Shown: piece by piece, positions 60,301-64,000 of the stretch | How positions within the stretch are numbered: position 1 is the first letter of the stretch | Layout of the letters: each line of letters opens with the position of its first letter | NCBI GenBank assembly: GCA_002914805.1 | Contig: JXTB01000180.1 | Location: 535,655-599,654, forward strand | Direction of reading: 5' to 3' | Length of the DNA stretch: 64,000 bases | Origin: Parasponia andersonii | Taxonomy: Eukaryota; Streptophyta; Magnoliopsida; Rosales; Cannabaceae | Notes under the pieces: model-generated | What the model was told of the DNA's origin: nothing | What the model saw: the letters and a program-made list of their open reading frames with translations, nothing else | Database searches by the model: none | Position numbers and translations under genes: made by a program

Positions 60301-61254
60301 GAATTTGTTCCGTATGAAATCATGTTGTAACATTAGCCAAATTAGAATCAAAATATTATATAAACTTACCTCAAGACATAAAGAAAAAAATGAAATAATT
60401 CCTATTTGTTATAAAATTATTTTCTAATAAACAGTTCTTGTTATGTTTCACTTGGAAATTATTTTAGAATATTCATTAGAAAAATTGTGAATTCTTGATT
60501 GATTATTGACTAATTTGTATGTTATCTTGATCTCAATTTCATTATGTATATAGGCCTTATAATCAGAAAGAATTATCCGCACTGATATATGAAAGCCATC
60601 CTTGAGTAATCTGAGTTTATGTATCACAAATACAATAGAGGATTATCTATCATGTGAAAAGGGCTACCTCAGTGATAATGTGAAAGCTACTAGTCATGGA
60701 AAGATCATTGCCTAAAAATATTGTCATTGTTACAACATTAATAAAAAAAAATTATTTCTATATATATTTTTTTGAGATCAATCAATCAGTCAATTTTCAA
60801 TCTTAATTAATTAATCGGATAAATTTTCCAAATAATCTTTGTGAATAAAGATGATAAGGATTAGTTATTTTAAAATCTTTTTATAATAGGAATGATTTCA
60901 TCAATTTCTTTTATCCAAAGGTTATTATTTATAATATATTGACTCTGTAAGCTGCATTAATGTTACAACATGAAATAAATTAGGCTTATTTAATTCAAAA
61001 ATTGGATAAAATTAATTAACTATTGCTATTGACAATTTTTCTTTGTTCCCGAGATTTGTTCTTATTACAGTTTTTGATATCTTTTTAGCTCCAAAATTGA
61101 TTTTATTTTCTTTTTCAAATTCAAGAAACTGAATGGACTTTAGATTATTTAAATTCTTATTGTTCTTTGTTAACCTCACTCTTCCACACATCCTTCTTTG
61201 CCAATTATACCTTTGTACTTCGAAAATTTTCTGAGTATTGAAACAATTTCGAAA

Positions 61255-63050
61255 ATGGTGAATACAAGAAGTGGTATGAAGAGTGACTCTCCTGCTGCCG
61301 CCAAAGGTAAACTTTCTTCCTTATCAACTTTAATGAAGAAGAAATCTGCTTCTTCTTTATCTGTGGTGAAATTACAGAAGACTAGTTCCATGGCTGAACC
61401 TTCGACTTAGCCTCCACCAGCAAGTGAACATATTGTCTCTGTTCAAGCCGAATCTATTAAGGGTGTTTTGATTGCTCCACCATCAACATTGGTAGCTCCT
61501 GTTTATACTGTTGAAATCTCCAATCCACCACTAGTGACATCAAAAAAAGGAAGCTCGATTCAGATTTCTAGTTCTCTCAAAGAATCGATCCCAATACAGT
61601 TTTCAACATCCGCTCCACCAAAACTTGCAATTTCAAAGGAGGGTTTGGCCAAGAAAGTATTACCTGCGACTTCCAATGTTCTAACATCATCTGTTGATGA
61701 TGTTGCCAAAAATCCAATGGACACTAGCCTTCTTCCTAAAGATGATTTTTCTCCTAGGTATACTCTAAAAAATACCCCCGAGAAAAATGATGATGATACA
61801 GCCTAAATTGCATCTGTAATTCCTTTAAATGTTCCAATATCTATTGTAGATCCAGAGATATGAATACCACTATCGGCTGAAATGGGTGATATGCTAACAT
61901 CTCCTAGTCTCTCAATTCTAATGGTGCTTATTGAGCCAAACCTTCAAAAGTCTGCTGATGTGCCTAATGTTTCAATATAGGCAGATCCGCCTGTAGCCAC
62001 TATACTAGTTTCACAACAATAACCTGAGGTTGATATCCCAACATCTTCTCAAGATCAAACACCACCAGTTGTACCAGAACTAGTTAAAACATCAAAGACA
62101 AAGAAGAAATATATTGCCCGAAAAATTTCAGGCCAATCTTCAAAGTCAACTCAACCAAAGAAGAAAGCTACTGCTACAGAGAAACGAAAGGGAGTATCTT
62201 CTTTAGAAACACCAGATTATATCCTAGAAAACTCTTATTCTTCATGTTATAATACAAAAGATATTGCCTAATCTATGAAGATTTATGAACAATGTCATTT
62301 TATAAATATAAACTTGAAGTCATTTTAGAAAATAATGGCATTAAAATGTATTAAAGATCAAAAGTGGTTGAATACTATGTCTGAAATCAAAGGCTTTGTC
62401 CCTACTTAATTGAAGACCTAGATAAACTAGGTTCTCCAGGGTATAGGAAAGTCTTTGTCAGGGGTCATGTTTATGATTTTTTCCCTATTGTTATAGCCGA
62501 TTTTTTGAACATACCTATTTGGTCATTTGATGACTTTGAGAAAGAATTTCTTCTCAATAAGGTAGCTAGTGAAATCCTTAGTACACAAACCAAATGGCTG
62601 AAAAATAGCATCTTTAAGACCACTATTTTGATACTCAAGTACAAAGGGCGATATTGCATTACCATTGATAATTGAATGCCAACCATGCATTCCAATACAC
62701 TATATGGAGATTGTGATTGTTTTCTCTTTGATATTGGAATAGGTGGCTAAGTGAATATAGCACAATTGATTTTCAATCATATCTATGATTTTCGATATAA
62801 CACCACCTCAACCAAAAGATTAATCTTTCCAGTACTTATTTATAGAGTTCTAACCAAACAGAAACCTCCTCATTATAGTTCTAAATATCTCACTCCTCTT
62901 GTGTCCAAGCTGGTGTTCAGAATAAAGGAGAGAGATTCTATTGAGGGGGAGGATGAGCCTACTGCAGATCTTAATGTTACAACATCTAGTACTGTAGATA
63001 CAAGTGCTGCAAATTCTATCGCGCTTGCTCGTTTGGACAAGATAGAGTGA
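61255..63050 (+). pseudogene. 3' accessory ('env-like') ORF of the copia element
   Basis: The frame starts MVNTRSGMKSDSPAAAKG at 61255, the kind of start annotated as envelope-like protein in SIRE-type elements. A long Ser/Thr/Pro/Lys-rich region follows to about 62200, with several stops. From about 62430 it reads GYRKVFVRGHVYDFFPIVIA, then DFLNIPIWSFDD, and later FNHIYDFRYNTTSTKRLIFP and PVLIYRVLT. This resembles the domain annotated as putative plant transposon protein, found in such 3' ORFs. It ends ALARLDKIE at the stop 63048-63050. No clear signal peptide or membrane anchor was seen. Its role in plant elements is unproven. Confidence 0.65.
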
Positions 63051-63463
63051 ATGCTATCTGTAATTTGCATGATTATGTACATTAATATAGGAGATGCTTC
63101 TCCAGCTCCTCCTTCTGCTTGAAGATCTTTTTAAATTTTCTGTTTTTTTATTTACCAATAATAAGTGATGTATTGCACAAATGTATTCTGGTCTCTAGTT
63201 TGGTATTTTGTTTTGTTTTCTATTTTTTGCAAAAATTGAGCTCATGTTACAACATTGAGTAACTTATGACATTAGTTTCTTATATGTGATTTCTGTTTTT
63301 CATTTAAGTTATGAATTCTACAGTGATTTGTAACTATTTTTGGCTATTTTTGCCAAAAAAAGTGGAGTAGTTACAAAAATTCTAGCCAAACACTAATTAT
63401 TTTGCAAGGATTAACTAGTTTTTGCAGCTACAAATATTTTGCCTAAAAATACCAAAGTGGGAG

Positions 63464-64000
63464 ATTAAAAGGGCAGTCAATTGTCATTTGAAATGTTGCA
63501 ACATTATTATTTGTGTTGACTAACAATGATTCTAGGTTGATGTTGCAATATCACTGGAATATTTGACCTGATATTTTTGAATGTATTTGTTCGAATTTTA
63601 TAGTTATCATATGATTGAAAATCTATTCAATTAATTGTATTTTAATCAGAAATATTAATAATTAATGTTTGCCTTATAGGAAAATTATATTCACATATTT
63701 CTTTCTTATTTAGGCATGTTTTAATAAAGATTAATTATGGTGTGATTGCTAATATTAATTAGTTAATATTTCTTGTAATAATCAGTCAGATTTTATTTGT
63801 TTGGTTTAATCTATCTCATTACTTTTAATAGCTTACAATTTTACGAAAATTATCTTATTATATGAAAAGTGTAAATTTTTATATCTTGAAGTGTCGTTTC
63901 CTTATTAATTTTTAGCTGATTCTTTTTGTATGTGAACACTTTTTATTTGATTGATTTGTATAAAAAATAGAAATTTTATTTCAGATAACAAATGAACATT
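63464..64000 (+). repeat. Right LTR of the copia element (truncated by window end)
   Basis: Matches 57096-57640 along its length, for example ggaatatttgacctgatatt and tatggtgtgattgctaatat. Divergence between the two is substantial, so the insertion is not recent. Confidence 0.88.

Larger units (their letters stand above)
57096..64000 (+). mobile_element. Ty1/copia retrotransposon, SIRE/Maximus-like, internally deleted and cut by window end
   Basis: The left LTR starts TGTTGAAAGGG at 57096. The right LTR starts near 63464 (ttaaaagggc) after a polypurine tract, aaagtgggaga, at 63454-63463, and runs out of the window. The two align from their first bases through 57640/64000. Between them remain reverse transcriptase, RNase H and a 3' accessory ORF. 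Gag, protease and integrase are missing: only a few hundred bases separate the LTR from RT. An extra ORF after pol is characteristic of the SIRE/Maximus lineage. Confidence 0.85.

Noticed and set aside
1..64000. CRISPR array, bacterial operon or phage system
   Set aside because: The sequence is plant nuclear DNA; the direct repeats are satellites, LTRs or target duplications, not spaced CRISPR repeats.

Overview
The window is nuclear DNA of a flowering plant, most likely a core eudicot. Genes are intron-rich with GT-AG splice sites, the intergenic DNA is very AT-rich, (TA)n microsatellites are common, and plant LTR retrotransposons, a tRNA-derived SINE and MITE-like elements are interspersed. 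I cannot name the species. All exon models were built by eye from reading frame, splice signals and protein family knowledge.

Three host genes are supported. (1) 7993-12266, plus strand: a seven-exon gene for a 952-residue, probably nuclear, coiled-coil protein of unknown function. It carries two copies of a 103-nt exon and E2F-like sites just upstream of the start. (2) 14300-16186, minus strand: a three-exon xyloglucan endotransglucosylase/hydrolase (XTH) that remodels the cell wall. (3) 47809-53672, minus strand: a seven-exon Tic22-family gene for chloroplast protein import, with a 2.9-kb second intron full of repeats. The three genes have no evident functional link.

Layout. 1-1180 is AT-rich with no secure gene. 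1360-7160 is a GC-richer, degraded transposon-type gene of the 'putative gypsy type transposon' class, with hairpins upstream and two tandem-repeat arrays downstream. 7161-16700 holds the unknown gene and the XTH gene. 19053-26725 is a Tat-like Ty3/gypsy element on the minus strand with about 440-bp LTRs, carrying a SINE inside it. 26907-32912 is a second Ty3/gypsy element on the minus strand, a chromovirus with a chromodomain remnant and about 655-bp LTRs. 32913-47808 is a gene-poor, AT-rich stretch with foldback elements, an inverted repeat pair and a second SINE copy with a clear target-site duplication. 47809-53672 is Tic22. 53913-56284 is a MITE cluster. 57096 to the window end is a SIRE/Maximus-like Ty1/copia element on the plus strand. 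It has lost gag, protease and integrase but keeps reverse transcriptase, RNase H and a 3' accessory ('env-like') ORF; its right LTR runs off the window.

The most unusual signals are the duplicated exon in the unknown gene, a 14-bp palindrome-like motif scattered at least ten times through the copia element, three tiny poly(T) insertions each flanked by 14-17 bp direct repeats, and the paired tandem arrays behind the 5' transposon gene.
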